Shown in pieces: positions 7,900 through 17,287 of a DNA stretch of 64,000 nucleotides. Position numbers and translations under genes: made by a program. Each line of letters begins with the position of its first letter. The stretch's first letter is position 1. Location of the stretch: the NCBI RefSeq assembly GCF_030764225.1, contig NZ_JASAXH010000010.1. One strand, given 5' to 3'. The notes under the pieces were generated by a model. It had not been told where the DNA came from and ran no database searches. It saw only the letters and a list, made by a program, of their open reading frames with translations. The stretch is from Phocoenobacter atlanticus. GTDB lineage: Bacteria; Pseudomonadota; Gammaproteobacteria; Enterobacterales; Pasteurellaceae.

Positions 7900-9318
7900 A
7901 TGACAAACACACAATATAAAACACTTTATGAAAAACTTTTTGACGCACACGTTGTGCGTGAAGTAGAGGGGGAAACGCCTTTAATTTATATTAATCGCCA
8001 TTTGGTTCACGAAGTCACCAGCCCACAGGCGTTTGATGGCTTACGCTCAATGGGGCGTGAGGTTCGTCAGCCCTCTAAAACGGTGGCGACGATGGATCAT
8101 AATGTGCCAACGGATAGCCGTGATTTAATGGGCAGTGGCGAAATGGGTTATCTGCAAATGATTGAGCTTGAAAAAAATAGCCAAGAATTTGGGGTGACGC
8201 TCTATGATATTAATCACCTTAATCAAGGCATTGTACACGTTATGGGACCAGAACAAGGGCTTACCCTTCCCGGAATGACGATTGTTTGTGGCGATTCTCA
8301 TACCGCAACACACGGTGCATTTGGTGCATTGGCCTTTGGTATTGGTACTTCAGAAGTTGAACACGTTTTAGCGACACAAACCATTAAACAAGCCCGTGCT
8401 AAAACAATGAAAATTGAGGTTGTCGGACAGGTAAACAAAGGTATTACGGCTAAAGATATTGTACTCGCCATTATTGGAAAATTAACGATGGCTGGAGGCA
8501 CTGGTTATGTAGTCGAGTTTTGTGGTGAAGCTATTGAAAGCCTTTCAATGGAAGGACGAATGACGGTGTGTAATATGGCCATTGAGTTAGGGGCAAAATC
8601 AGGCTTAATTGCGCCTGATGAAACAACCTTTAATTACTTAAAAGGTCGCCCTTCTTCACCAAAAGGCAAAGAATGGGACGAAGCGGTTGAGTATTGGAAA
8701 ACATTACACAGTGATAAAGAAGCAACCTTTGATAAAGTGGTTACATTGCAAGCCAGTGATATTCAGCCACAAGTAACTTGGGGAACCAATCCAGGGCAAG
8801 TAATTGGAATTGAAGAAACCATTCCAAATCCTGCTGATGTTAATGATATTATTGAACAACAATCTGTAAAAAAAGCATTGTCCTATATGAATTTACCTCA
8901 TAGCAAAAAAATGACAGAAATCAATATTGATAAAGTCTTTATCGGCTCTTGCACCAATGCTCGAATTGAAGATTTACGAGCAGCTGCTGCAGTCGCAAAA
9001 GGACGAAAAGTAGCAAATAACGTGACAGCGTTGGTCGTTCCAGGATCAGGATTAGTCAAAGCCCAAGCTCAACAAGAGGGATTAGATAAAATCTTTTTAG
9101 AAGCTGGGTTTGAATGGCGAGAACCAGGTTGTTCAATGTGTTTAGCAATGAACAATGATCGCTTAGAAGCAGGCGAACGCTGTGCCTCAACCAGTAATCG
9201 AAACTTTGAGGGACGACAAGGACGAGGTGGTCGCACCCATCTTGTTAGCCCTGCAATGGCAGCTGCGGCGGCAGTTTATGGTAAATTTGTCGATATTCGC
9301 CAAATCGAATTATTATAA
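7900..9318 (+). CDS. leuC: 3-isopropylmalate dehydratase large subunit
   Basis: LeuC with LeuD isomerises 2- to 3-isopropylmalate through a [4Fe-4S] cluster. The 472-residue protein is of family length. It has GDSHTATHGAFGALAFGIGTSE, a first cluster cysteine in IGSCTNAR and the pair in PGCSMCLAMN near the C-terminus. RNFEGRQGRGGRTHLVSP is the usual substrate-binding end. AAAGGAAAAAT precedes the ATG. leuD follows after 39 bp. The gene needs a promoter or readthrough across the accessory insert to stay coregulated with leuAB. Confidence 0.96.
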   Translation: MTNTQYKTLYEKLFDAHVVREVEGETPLIYINRHLVHEVTSPQAFDGLRSMGREVRQPSKTVATMDHNVPTDSRDLMGSGEMGYLQMIELEKNSQEFGVTLYDINHLNQGIVHVMGPEQGLTLPGMTIVCGDSHTATHGAFGALAFGIGTSEVEHVLATQTIKQARAKTMKIEVVGQVNKGITAKDIVLAIIGKLTMAGGTGYVVEFCGEAIESLSMEGRMTVCNMAIELGAKSGLIAPDETTFNYLKGRPSSPKGKEWDEAVEYWKTLHSDKEATFDKVVTLQASDIQPQVTWGTNPGQVIGIEETIPNPADVNDIIEQQSVKKALSYMNLPHSKKMTEINIDKVFIGSCTNARIEDLRAAAAVAKGRKVANNVTALVVPGSGLVKAQAQQEGLDKIFLEAGFEWREPGCSMCLAMNNDRLEAGERCASTSNRNFEGRQGRGGRTHLVSPAMAAAAAVYGKFVDIRQIELL

Positions 9319-9357
9319 TAAACAAGCGATAAGTTAATAGGAAAAAGGAAAAGAATA

Positions 9358-9963
9358 ATGACAAGAAAATTTACACAGCATACAGGTTTAGCGGTACCAC
9401 TTGATATTTCAAATGTGGATACTGATGCGATTATTCCAAAACAATTTTTGCAAAGGGTTACCCGTTCAGGATTTGGTAAAAACTTATTCCACGAATGGCG
9501 TTTTTTAGATGACGAGGGATTAATCCCTAACCCTGATTTTGTACTCAACTTCCCTTGCTATAAAGGTGCATCCATATTACTTGCAAGGGAAAATTTTGGC
9601 TGTGGATCATCAAGAGAACACGCTCCTTGGGCATTAGATGATTACGGTATCCGAGCGATTATCGCCCCAAGCTTTGCCGATATTTTTTATGGAAACAGCC
9701 TAAACAATCAACTACTCCCTGTTAAATTAACCCATCAAGAAGTCGATGGTTTATTTAATTATGTGATTAAAAATGAAAATGCTCAAATTACCGTTGATCT
9801 AGAAAATCAAACCGTGACAGCAGGAACACTGCTCTATCATTTTGAAATTGACTCTTTCCACCGTAACTGTTTACTCAAAGGGTTAGATAGCATTGGTCTA
9901 ACGTTACAGCATAACGATAAAATTGAAGAATATGAAAAAAATATCCCTAGTTTTTTAAGGTAA
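9358..9963 (+). CDS. leuD: 3-isopropylmalate dehydratase small subunit
   Basis: LeuD is the swivelling small subunit that completes the isopropylmalate isomerase active site. The 201-residue protein begins TRKFTQHTGLAVPLDISNVDTDAIIPKQFL, the usual LeuD N-terminus. It contains the substrate-binding NFGCGSSREHAPWAL and FADIFYGNSLNNQLLP. A purine-rich AAAAGGAAAAG sits before the ATG. It closes the operon; CRISPR leader 1 lies downstream and no clear hairpin terminator is visible in between. Confidence 0.96.
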   Translation: MTRKFTQHTGLAVPLDISNVDTDAIIPKQFLQRVTRSGFGKNLFHEWRFLDDEGLIPNPDFVLNFPCYKGASILLARENFGCGSSREHAPWALDDYGIRAIIAPSFADIFYGNSLNNQLLPVKLTHQEVDGLFNYVIKNENAQITVDLENQTVTAGTLLYHFEIDSFHRNCLLKGLDSIGLTLQHNDKIEEYEKNIPSFLR

Positions 9964-9980
9964 TAGCAACTTAAAGTAAT

Positions 9981-10014
9981 ATTTGCAAATTTTTGATAAC
10001 ATCATACCGCTTGT
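9981..10014. repeat. DNA uptake word (reverse), full core
   Basis: ATTTGCAAAT (9981-9990) and, after a spacer, ACCGCTTGT (10006-10014). It sits just upstream of the CRISPR-1 leader; a similar word precedes the CRISPR-2 leader. Confidence 0.8.
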
Positions 10015-10028
10015 ATTTCTGATTTATC

Positions 10029-10164
10029 AAAATACCCTTTATTTTTAGCTATTTTAAAATCACTTTATTATCAACAAGTTACAAAAATAGCTAAAAAAAG
10101 GGTATTTTTGCTATTTTTTCACTTCAGATATTGCAAAATAAGGATTTTATGAATAAAATCTCTA
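10029..10164 (+). promoter_or_regulatory. CRISPR array 1 leader
   Basis: This 136-bp segment abuts the first repeat and is nearly identical to the 136 bp before array 2 (17152-17287), differing mainly around 10074-10092 and 10120-10145. It holds an inverted repeat: AAAATACCCTTT followed by ATTTTTAGCTATTTT on the left, matched by AAAAATAGC and AAAAAAAGGGTATTTT on the right. In the loop lies TATCAACAAGTTA (10069-10081), a perfect match to the IHF consensus. Leaders of type I-F systems bind IHF during spacer acquisition, so this is the likely integration-side regulatory region and crRNA promoter. Confidence 0.82.
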
Positions 10165-11498
10165 GTGAACCATCGTGTAGATGGCTTAGAAAGTTTTCCG
10201 TAAAAATTGTGAACAATTTTTCCTGTGAACCATCGTGTAGATGGCTTAGAAATGATTTTTTCAAAGAAAAAAGCGGTTTATTTTGTGAACCATCGTGTAG
10301 ATGGCTTAGAAATGAATATGCACAAAAAAATAGTATAAATTTAAGTGAACCATCGTGTAGATGGCTTAGAAATTTCGGACACTCTAACGTACGCACGCAA
10401 ATATGTGAACCATCGTGTAGATGGCTTAGAAAACTAATTACAGCATGGTTAAATATTGCAATGCGTGAACCATCGTGTAGATGGCTTAGAAAATTTGCAT
10501 ATTACCCCAATTGTAATTACCTGCGTGAACCATCGTGTAGATGGCTTAGAAATTAATTCAAGTCGCAGAAACATTGGGATCCATGTGAACCATCGTGTAG
10601 ATGGCTTAGAAATTCTGTTTCAAATATCATTGTTCTTTCTCTGTGTGAACCATCGTGTAGATGGCTTAGAAAAGAAGGTGAAAAATTACCTAGACCAGTT
10701 TTAGCGTGAACCATCGTGTAGATGGCTTAGAAAATTTGACTATGATGAATGGTTTGATTATTCAAGTGAACCATCGTGTAGATGGCTTAGAAAGTATTGC
10801 GATGAAAACAACACGGCTTTATCTGTGAACCATCGTGTAGATGGCTTAGAAACGAAAGGCTCGTTTGATAAAGCAGGGCGTTTTGTGAACCATCGTGTAG
10901 ATGGCTTAGAAAACATACTTTGGCATGTGAACCATCGTGTAGATGGCTTAGAAAAGCTAAGCCTTGTTCCATTGCGTATTGTATTTGTGAACCATCGTGT
11001 AGATGGCTTAGAAAATACTTCGGCACTGCCACATACTTCGGCATTGGTGAACCATCGTGTAGATGGCTTAGAAATACTACCAACACCTGTCGATTTGCTT
11101 TCTGTTGTGAACCATCGTGTAGATGGCTTAGAAAGATTAAAAAAGGGGGTAAGAGAAGGTGAAAAAATGTGAACCATCGTGTAGATGGCTTAGAAATGTC
11201 GCCCAGCAAATAGCAACAGAACCAATCAGTGAACCATCGTGTAGATGGCTTAGAAATGCCCTCTTCTACTGCACGCTTATTAACTTCGTGTGAACCATCG
11301 TGTAGATGGCTTAGAAACGATAATTTCTAATGTATGGGTTTAAATTGATAGTGAACCATCGTGTAGATGGCTTAGAAATGAAGAACATAAAAGCAAGAAG
11401 CATAAAGCGTGTGAACCATCGTGTAGATGGCTTAGAAAAACGGCGGGGCGTTTATTTTAGCACCGCAGAAGTTAACCATCGTATAGATGACTTAGAAA
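10165..11498 (+). CRISPR. CRISPR array 1, type I-F-like, 23 repeats
   Basis: Repeats are 28 nt with a 60-bp period: GTGAA, then the Cas6f-type hairpin CCATC-GTGTA-GATGG, then CTTAGAAA. Starts are at 10165, then every 60 bp to 10645, then 10706, 10766, 10825, 10885, 10927, 10987, 11047, 11107, 11169, 11229, 11290, 11351, 11411 and 11471. The 22 spacers are 31-34 nt, except spacer 13 (10913-10926), which is only 14 nt. The last repeat (11471) is degenerate: GTTAA at the start, loop GTATA and a broken stem end. Leader on the left, so transcription runs on the + strand. No cas genes are in the window, so processing must come from elsewhere. Reading frames across the repeats are artefacts. Confidence 0.97.
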
Positions 11499-11500
11499 TA

Positions 11501-11530
11501 AAAAAGGTCGCCATTATGACGACCTTTTTT
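11501..11530. terminator. Bidirectional terminator between CRISPR 1 and gltA
   Basis: AAAAAGGTCG (11501-11510) pairs with CGACCTTTTT (11520-11529), loop of 9. A-rich and T-rich flanks suit both directions, so it can end the + strand array transcript and the - strand gltA transcript, whose stop is at 11532. Confidence 0.85.
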
Positions 11531-11531
11531 A

Positions 11532-12824
11532 TTATTCTGTTTTATCAATTGGTGGAAAATCTCGTTGTACTTCACCTGTATAAATTTGGCGAGGACGTAC
11601 AATTTTAAATCCATCTTCTTGTTTATACATTTCTTTCCAATGTGCTATCCAACCAACCGTTCTTGCTAATGCAAACATTACCGTAAACATTGAGGTTGGA
11701 ATACCAATCGCTTTTAGGATAATGCCTGAATAAAAATCAACATTTGGATAAAGCTTGTGATCAACAAAATACGGATCTTCTAGGGCAATACGCTCTAATT
11801 CCATCGCAACATCTAAAATTGGTGTAGAAATATTAAGCTCACTTAACACTTCGTGACAAGTTTGACGCATTACTTTAGCTCGAGGATCATAACTCTTATA
11901 CACACGATGCCCGAACCCCATCAAACGGAATGGGTCATTACGATCTTTTGCTTTGGCAATATATTCAGGAATACGATCTACAGTACCAATTTCTTCCAAC
12001 ATATTAATACAAGCTTCATTGGCACCGCCGTGAGCAGGCCCCCATAATGATGCAATACCTGCCGCAATACAAGCAAATGGATTTGCACCAGAAGATGCCG
12101 CTGTTCGAACAGTCGAAGTTGAGGCATTTTGTTCGTGATCGGCGTGAAGAATAAAAATACGATCTAATGCTTTTTCAAAGACAGGGTTAACTTTATATTC
12201 TTCACAAGGTGTGGCAAACATCATATGTAAAAAATTACCAGCATAAGAAAGGCTATTTTTAGGATACATAAAAGGCTGACCAATAGAGTATTTATAGCAC
12301 ATTGCAGATAGTGTTGGCATTTTAGCCAATAATCGAACTGCTGTTAACACTCTATGCTCCTCATCAGAAACATCCATTAATTCGTGATAGAATGCGGCTA
12401 ATCCACCAACGATACCACACATAATCGCCATTGGATGAGCATCTCGACGAAATCCATTAAAAAAGCGTGAAATTTGTTCGTGAATAATATGGTGATTTTT
12501 TAATTGATCACGAAACGTAATATATTGCTCTTTAGTTGGTCGTTCACCAAATAATAATAAATAAGAAACTTCTAAATAATCCCCATTCATTGCTAATTGA
12601 TCAATTGGGTAACCTCGGTGTAAAAGTACGCCATTATCACCATCAATATAAGTAATTGCAGATTTACACGATGCGGTAGACATAAAGCCTGGGTCAAAAG
12701 TAAATAGTTTATTTTTAACTAATGATTGTACATCAACTGCTTCATAACCTAATGTTCCCTTATGAATGTCTAATTCAAAACTTTTACCTTCTGGTAACGA
12801 TAATACTGCTTTTTTTGTTGTCAT
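11532..12824 (-). CDS. gltA: Citrate synthase (type II, hexameric)
   Basis: GltA condenses acetyl-CoA with oxaloacetate to citrate, the entry step of the TCA cycle. The 430-residue protein matches the long gram-negative form, including the N-terminal beta domain (KSFELDIHKGTLGYEAVDV). The catalytic region shows FDPGFMSTASC, the histidine motifs LHADHEQNASTSTVR and GFGHRVYKSYDPRAK, and the Asp of VDFYSG. AGGGGGAG lies just upstream of ATG 12824; a GTG one codon earlier is less likely. It is divergent from icd across a 235-bp AT-rich region, which probably holds both promoters. Confidence 0.96.
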   Translation of the reverse strand: MTTKKAVLSLPEGKSFELDIHKGTLGYEAVDVQSLVKNKLFTFDPGFMSTASCKSAITYIDGDNGVLLHRGYPIDQLAMNGDYLEVSYLLLFGERPTKEQYITFRDQLKNHHIIHEQISRFFNGFRRDAHPMAIMCGIVGGLAAFYHELMDVSDEEHRVLTAVRLLAKMPTLSAMCYKYSIGQPFMYPKNSLSYAGNFLHMMFATPCEEYKVNPVFEKALDRIFILHADHEQNASTSTVRTAASSGANPFACIAAGIASLWGPAHGGANEACINMLEEIGTVDRIPEYIAKAKDRNDPFRLMGFGHRVYKSYDPRAKVMRQTCHEVLSELNISTPILDVAMELERIALEDPYFVDHKLYPNVDFYSGIILKAIGIPTSMFTVMFALARTVGWIAHWKEMYKQEDGFKIVRPRQIYTGEVQRDFPPIDKTE

Positions 12825-13059
12825 CACTCCCCCTGTAATATGTTTACATATTGTTATTAAATTGTTGCAATATTTTTAACCTATCATTATTTGTACAAAT
12901 AAAAAAGGGTTTTTTATTAAAAACTAGACATTCTTCAAAAAAATGACAAAAAAAGAGAATAAAATAAGAAAAAGTAAAGAAATAAAATGTTAAAAATGTT
13001 AAATTCAAGTTGAAATGTTTATTAATTAAACTAAATTTTATTAATGAGGACACTAAAAT

Positions 13060-14310
13060 ATGCAAACAAAAGTAATTATTCCACAAGGTGAAAAAATTCA
13101 ATTAACTCCGCAAGGCAAATTACAAGTCCCTAATAATCCGATTATTCCTTTTATCGAAGGAGATGGTATTGGCGTTGATGTAACCCCTGCAATGCAAACT
13201 GTTATTGATGCGGCAGTTCAAAAGGCTTATGGTGGAGAGCGTAAGATTTCTTGGATGGAAATTTATGCAGGTGGAAAAGCAAATGAAGTTTATGGTGAAA
13301 ATACTTGGTTACCAGAAGAAACATTAGATCTTATTCGTGACTATCACGTTGCCATTAAAGGTCCTTTGATGACCCCTGTGGGTGGTGGTATTCGTTCTCT
13401 AAATGTTGCAATGCGTCAAGGATTAGATTTATACAACTGCTTACGCCCTATTCGTTATTATGACGGTACACCAAGCCCTGTAAAACACCCTGAAAAAGTA
13501 GATATGGTTATCTTCCGTGAAAACTCAGAAGATATTTACGCAGGTGTTGAATGGGTAGCGGGTTCAAATGAAGCGGATAAAGTCATTAAATTCTTACAAG
13601 ATGAAATGGGGGTCACCAAAATTCGTTTTACTCAAGACTGTGGCATTGGTATTAAACCCGTTTCTAAACAAGGTACACAACGTCTTGTTAAAGCCGCATT
13701 ACAATATGTAATTGATAATGATCGTGATTCTTTAACCCTTGTTCACAAAGGGAATATTATGAAATTTACTGAAGGGGCATTTAAAGAGTGGGGATATGAA
13801 GTTGCGAAAGAGTTTGGTGGTGTAAAAATTGACGAAACAGGCGAATGGCAATACTTGATCAACCCTAAAACAGGTAAAAAAATTATTATTAAAGATTGTA
13901 TTGCAGATGCATTTTTACAAGAAATTTTACTTCACCCAACGCAATATGATGTGATTGCTACCTTAAACTTAAACGGTGACTATATTTCCGATGCACTTGC
14001 TGCACAAGTAGGGGGGATTGGGATTTCACCAGGAGCCAACATTGGTTTTGAATCGGCGATTTTTGAAGCAACACACGGTACAGCCCCTGCCATTGCAGGA
14101 CAAAACAAAGGTAATCCTGGGTCACTTATTTTAAGTGGTGAAATGATGTTACGTCATTTGGGTTGGACAGAAGCCGCGGATTTAGTCGTAAAAGCGGTAT
14201 CACAAACCATTGTAAATAAAACCGTTACTTTTGATTTTGCAGAAATGCTAGAAGAGGCAACATTACGTTCAACCTCTGAATTTGCTCAAGATATTATTAC
14301 TAATATGTAA
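13060..14310 (+). CDS. icd: NADP-dependent isocitrate dehydrogenase
   Basis: Icd oxidatively decarboxylates isocitrate to 2-oxoglutarate with NADP. The 416-residue length equals that of the E. coli enzyme, and the sequence is colinear with it: PIIPFIEGDGIGVDVTPAM, then GGGIRSLNVAMRQ holding the phosphorylatable Ser near residue 113. VIFRENSEDIYAGVEW and THGTAPAIAGQNKGNPGSL follow. GAGG at 13045-13048 precedes the ATG. acnB follows on the same strand after 121 bp. No aceK is visible here. Confidence 0.96.
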   Translation: MQTKVIIPQGEKIQLTPQGKLQVPNNPIIPFIEGDGIGVDVTPAMQTVIDAAVQKAYGGERKISWMEIYAGGKANEVYGENTWLPEETLDLIRDYHVAIKGPLMTPVGGGIRSLNVAMRQGLDLYNCLRPIRYYDGTPSPVKHPEKVDMVIFRENSEDIYAGVEWVAGSNEADKVIKFLQDEMGVTKIRFTQDCGIGIKPVSKQGTQRLVKAALQYVIDNDRDSLTLVHKGNIMKFTEGAFKEWGYEVAKEFGGVKIDETGEWQYLINPKTGKKIIIKDCIADAFLQEILLHPTQYDVIATLNLNGDYISDALAAQVGGIGISPGANIGFESAIFEATHGTAPAIAGQNKGNPGSLILSGEMMLRHLGWTEAADLVVKAVSQTIVNKTVTFDFAEMLEEATLRSTSEFAQDIITNM

Positions 14311-14319
14311 GAGCTTTTT

Positions 14320-14370
14320 ACAAGCGGCCTTTTTATAAGCGGTAAGAAATGTGGGAATTTTTGCAAAAAT
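14320..14370 (+). repeat. Two DNA uptake words between icd and acnB
   Basis: ACAAGCGGC (14320-14328, last base changed) is followed by AAGCGGT (14337-14343) with a TTTTTGCAAAAA tail near 14358-14369. The first copy looks decayed. Confidence 0.65.
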
Positions 14371-14431
14371 AATCTTACTGCTTGATTTTAATTGATTATC
14401 TATTTTTAACCCTAAAACAAGGGAGTTTTTT

Positions 14432-17038
14432 ATGACAAATTTTTTAGACACCTATCAACAACACGTTGATGAACGAGCCGCAGAAGGTATCATTCCTCAA
14501 CCCTTAAATGCGGAACAAACCGCTCAATTAGTTGAATTACTTAAACAACCGCCACAAGGCAAAGAAGAGTATTTGCTTTCACTCTTGGAAAATCGCATTC
14601 CAGCAGGGGTTGATGAAGCCGCTTATGTTAAAGCCTCTTTTCTTTCTGCTATCGTTAATAATGAAGTCTCCTCACCCCTTATTTCTACACAATATGCGGT
14701 TGAATTATTAGGTACAATGCAGGGGGGATACAATATTGAGCCATTATTAATGGCGTTAGATAATGATACATTAGCCCCTGTGGCAACAAAGGCGCTCTCC
14801 TCTACTCTTTTAATGTTTGACGCCTTTCACGATGTATCAGAGCGAGCGAAAAAAGGCAATGCCTTTGCACAACAAATTTTAGAGTCTTGGGCAAATGCAG
14901 AGTGGTTTTTATCTCGTCCTAAATTAGCCGAAAAAATTACCGTAACGGTATTTAAAGTAACAGGTGAAACCAATACCGATGATCTCTCCCCTGCTCAAGA
15001 TGCGTGGTCTCGCCCTGATATTCCACTGCACGCTAAAGCAATGCTGAAAAATAGCCGTGATGGAATTGTCGCAGATAAAGAGGGTGAAATAGGTCCATTA
15101 ACCTTAATCGAAGAATTAAAACAAAAAGGCTTTCCGCTGACTTATGTTGGTGATGTCGTTGGAACAGGATCTTCTCGTAAATCAGCAACCAATTCCGTAT
15201 TATGGCATATGGGAGAAGATATTCCTTATATTCCAAATAAACGTGCTGGCGGTGTAGTATTAGGCGGTAAGATTGCACCTATTTTTTTCAATACCCTTGA
15301 AGATGCAGGTGCATTACCTATTGAAGTGGATGTGAGCAAATTAGCGATGGGTGATATCATTGATATTTATCCTTATGAAGGCAAAATTTGTAAACATAAT
15401 AGTGATGAAGTCTTAGCTGAATTTACCTTAAAAACTCAAATTTTATTAGACGAAGTACGTGCTGGTGGACGTATTCCATTAATTATTGGACGTGGCTTAA
15501 CTCATAAAGCACGTATGGAATTAGGATTACCTGAAAGCGATATATTTTTAAAACCACAAGATGTGGCAAGCAGTAAAAAAGGTTTTACCCTTGCACAAAA
15601 AATGGTAGGAAAAGCCTGTGGTGTAAAAGGTATTCGCCCTAATCAATATTGTGAACCAATGATGACTTCTGTTGGCTCTCAAGATACTACAGGACCAATG
15701 ACCCGTGATGAATTAAAAGATCTTGCTTGCTTAGGCTTTTCTGCAGATTTGGTTATGCAATCTTTTTGTCATACCGCTGCCTATCCAAAACCCATTGATG
15801 TAAACACACATCATACCCTTCCTGATTTTATTATGAATCGAGGCGGTGTTTCACTTCGCCCCGGTGATGGTGTTATTCACTCGTGGTTAAACCGTATGTT
15901 ACTCCCTGATACTGTCGGAACAGGCGGTGATTCACATACTCGCTTCCCTATTGGTATCTCATTTCCTGCTGGCTCTGGTTTAGTCGCTTTTGCTGCAGCA
16001 ACAGGAGTAATGCCGTTAGATATGCCAGAATCTGTATTAGTACGTTTTAGTGGAGAAATGCAACAAGGCATTACATTGCGTGACCTTGTTCACGCTATTC
16101 CTTATTATGCAATTCAACAAGGATTATTAACCGTTGAAAAAGCAGGTAAGAAAAATATTTTCTCAGGGCGTATTCTGGAAATTGAAGGTTTAGAACACTT
16201 AAAAGTAGAACAAGCTTTTGAACTTTCAGATGCCTCAGCAGAACGCTCTGCAGCCGCTTGTACCATTAAACTGGATAAAGAACCAATCATTGAATACCTA
16301 AATTCAAATATTGTGTTACTCAAATGGATGATTTCAGAAGGCTATGGTGATGCGCGTACCCTTGAACGTCGTATTAAAGAAATGGAAAAATGGCTCGCTA
16401 ATCCAGAATTAATGGAAGCGGATGAAGATGCAGAATATGCTGCGGTGATTGATATCGACTTAAATGAAATCAAGGAACCTATTCTCTGTGTACCTAACGA
16501 TCCTGATGATGCTCGCCTACTTTCTGAAGTGCAAAATACGGGCATTGATGAAGTCTTTATCGGTTCTTGTATGACCAATATTGGACATTTCCGTGCAGCA
16601 GGTAAACTTCTTAATCAATTTGAAGATGTGATCCCAACTCGTTTATGGATTGCTCCTCCAACAAAAATGGACGCAGCTCTACTGACAGAAGAAGGCTATT
16701 ACAATATTTATGGTAAGAGTGGTGCAAGAATTGAAATGCCGGGTTGTTCGCTCTGTATGGGTAACCAAGCTCGTGTAGAAGCAAAATCCACAGTCGTTTC
16801 AACCTCAACGCGTAACTTCCCTAACAGACTAGGACAAGGTGCTAATGTTTACCTCTCTTCTGCAGAACTCGCTTCTGTAGCCGCTATTTTAGGTAAATTA
16901 CCAACTCCTGAAGAATATCAATCTTATGTAGCAAATTTAGATAATGATAAAGAAGATACTTATCGTTATTTAAACTTTGATAAAATAAGCAGTTATACCG
17001 ATAAATCAGATACGGTTATTTTCCAATCTGAAGTATAA
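14432..17038 (+). CDS. acnB: Bifunctional aconitate hydratase 2 / 2-methylisocitrate dehydratase
   Basis: AcnB isomerises citrate to isocitrate using a [4Fe-4S] cluster, linking gltA and icd. At 868 residues it has the AcnB length and order. An N-terminal HEAT-like domain (about residues 1-160) comes first, then the swivel domain placed early (DLSPAQDAWSRPDIP, then GDVVGTGSSRKSATNSV). The cluster domains follow with TVGTGGDSHTRFPIGISFPAGSG, IGSCMTNIGHF and PGCSLCMGNQARV. AcnA-type proteins have the swivel domain last, so this is AcnB. GGGAG precedes the ATG. Confidence 0.96.
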   Translation: MTNFLDTYQQHVDERAAEGIIPQPLNAEQTAQLVELLKQPPQGKEEYLLSLLENRIPAGVDEAAYVKASFLSAIVNNEVSSPLISTQYAVELLGTMQGGYNIEPLLMALDNDTLAPVATKALSSTLLMFDAFHDVSERAKKGNAFAQQILESWANAEWFLSRPKLAEKITVTVFKVTGETNTDDLSPAQDAWSRPDIPLHAKAMLKNSRDGIVADKEGEIGPLTLIEELKQKGFPLTYVGDVVGTGSSRKSATNSVLWHMGEDIPYIPNKRAGGVVLGGKIAPIFFNTLEDAGALPIEVDVSKLAMGDIIDIYPYEGKICKHNSDEVLAEFTLKTQILLDEVRAGGRIPLIIGRGLTHKARMELGLPESDIFLKPQDVASSKKGFTLAQKMVGKACGVKGIRPNQYCEPMMTSVGSQDTTGPMTRDELKDLACLGFSADLVMQSFCHTAAYPKPIDVNTHHTLPDFIMNRGGVSLRPGDGVIHSWLNRMLLPDTVGTGGDSHTRFPIGISFPAGSGLVAFAAATGVMPLDMPESVLVRFSGEMQQGITLRDLVHAIPYYAIQQGLLTVEKAGKKNIFSGRILEIEGLEHLKVEQAFELSDASAERSAAACTIKLDKEPIIEYLNSNIVLLKWMISEGYGDARTLERRIKEMEKWLANPELMEADEDAEYAAVIDIDLNEIKEPILCVPNDPDDARLLSEVQNTGIDEVFIGSCMTNIGHFRAAGKLLNQFEDVIPTRLWIAPPTKMDAALLTEEGYYNIYGKSGARIEMPGCSLCMGNQARVEAKSTVVSTSTRNFPNRLGQGANVYLSSAELASVAAILGKLPTPEEYQSYVANLDNDKEDTYRYLNFDKISSYTDKSDTVIFQSEV

Positions 17039-17050
17039 TCTCTCTCAATA

Positions 17051-17080
17051 AAAGCCATATTTTTCATAAAATATGGCTTT
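17051..17080 (+). terminator. acnB terminator
   Basis: AAAGCCATATTTT (17051-17063) and AAAATATGGCTTT (17068-17080) form a perfect 13-bp stem with loop TCAT, 12 bases after the acnB stop. Confidence 0.85.
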
Positions 17081-17092
17081 CTATTTCAAATA

Positions 17093-17124
17093 GTTGCAAA
17101 TTCTAAACAAAATCATACCGCTTG
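17093..17124. repeat. DNA uptake word (reverse) upstream of CRISPR-2 leader
   Basis: GTTGCAAATT then ATCATACCGCTTG, the same arrangement as before leader 1 (ATCATACCGCTTG at 10001-10013). The conservation between the two loci therefore reaches beyond the 136-bp leader. Confidence 0.7.
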
Positions 17125-17151
17125 ATCATTAAAATATTTTTATAGAACATA

Positions 17152-17287
17152 AAAATACCCTTTATTTTTAGCTATTTTAAAATCACTTTATTATCAATAA
17201 GTTATAAACACACTCAAAAAAAGGGTATTTTTGTTATTTTTTCACCTTAGATATTGAAAAATCAGGATTTTGCGAATAAAATCTCTA
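17152..17287 (+). promoter_or_regulatory. CRISPR array 2 leader
   Basis: This is a 136-bp copy of the array 1 leader with the same edges. TATCAATAAGTTA (17192-17204) is again a perfect IHF consensus, at exactly the same distance from the first repeat (84 bp) as in leader 1. The left arm (AAAATACCCTTT...) and AAAAAAAGGGTATTTTT are conserved; the inner part of the right arm (AAAAATAGC in leader 1) is changed here. Confidence 0.82.

Noticed and set aside
10131..11209. Several open frames on both strands across the CRISPR arrays with repeated VNHRVDGLE, CEPSCRWLR or LSHLHDGS units
   Set aside because: They are translations of the 28-nt repeats, lack ribosome sites and are explained by the array.
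12840..13058. Possible ArcA sites between gltA and icd (ATGTTAAAAATGTTAAAT)
   Set aside because: The repeat period (9 bp) does not match ArcA's about 11 bp spacing, and the region is too AT-rich for a reliable match.
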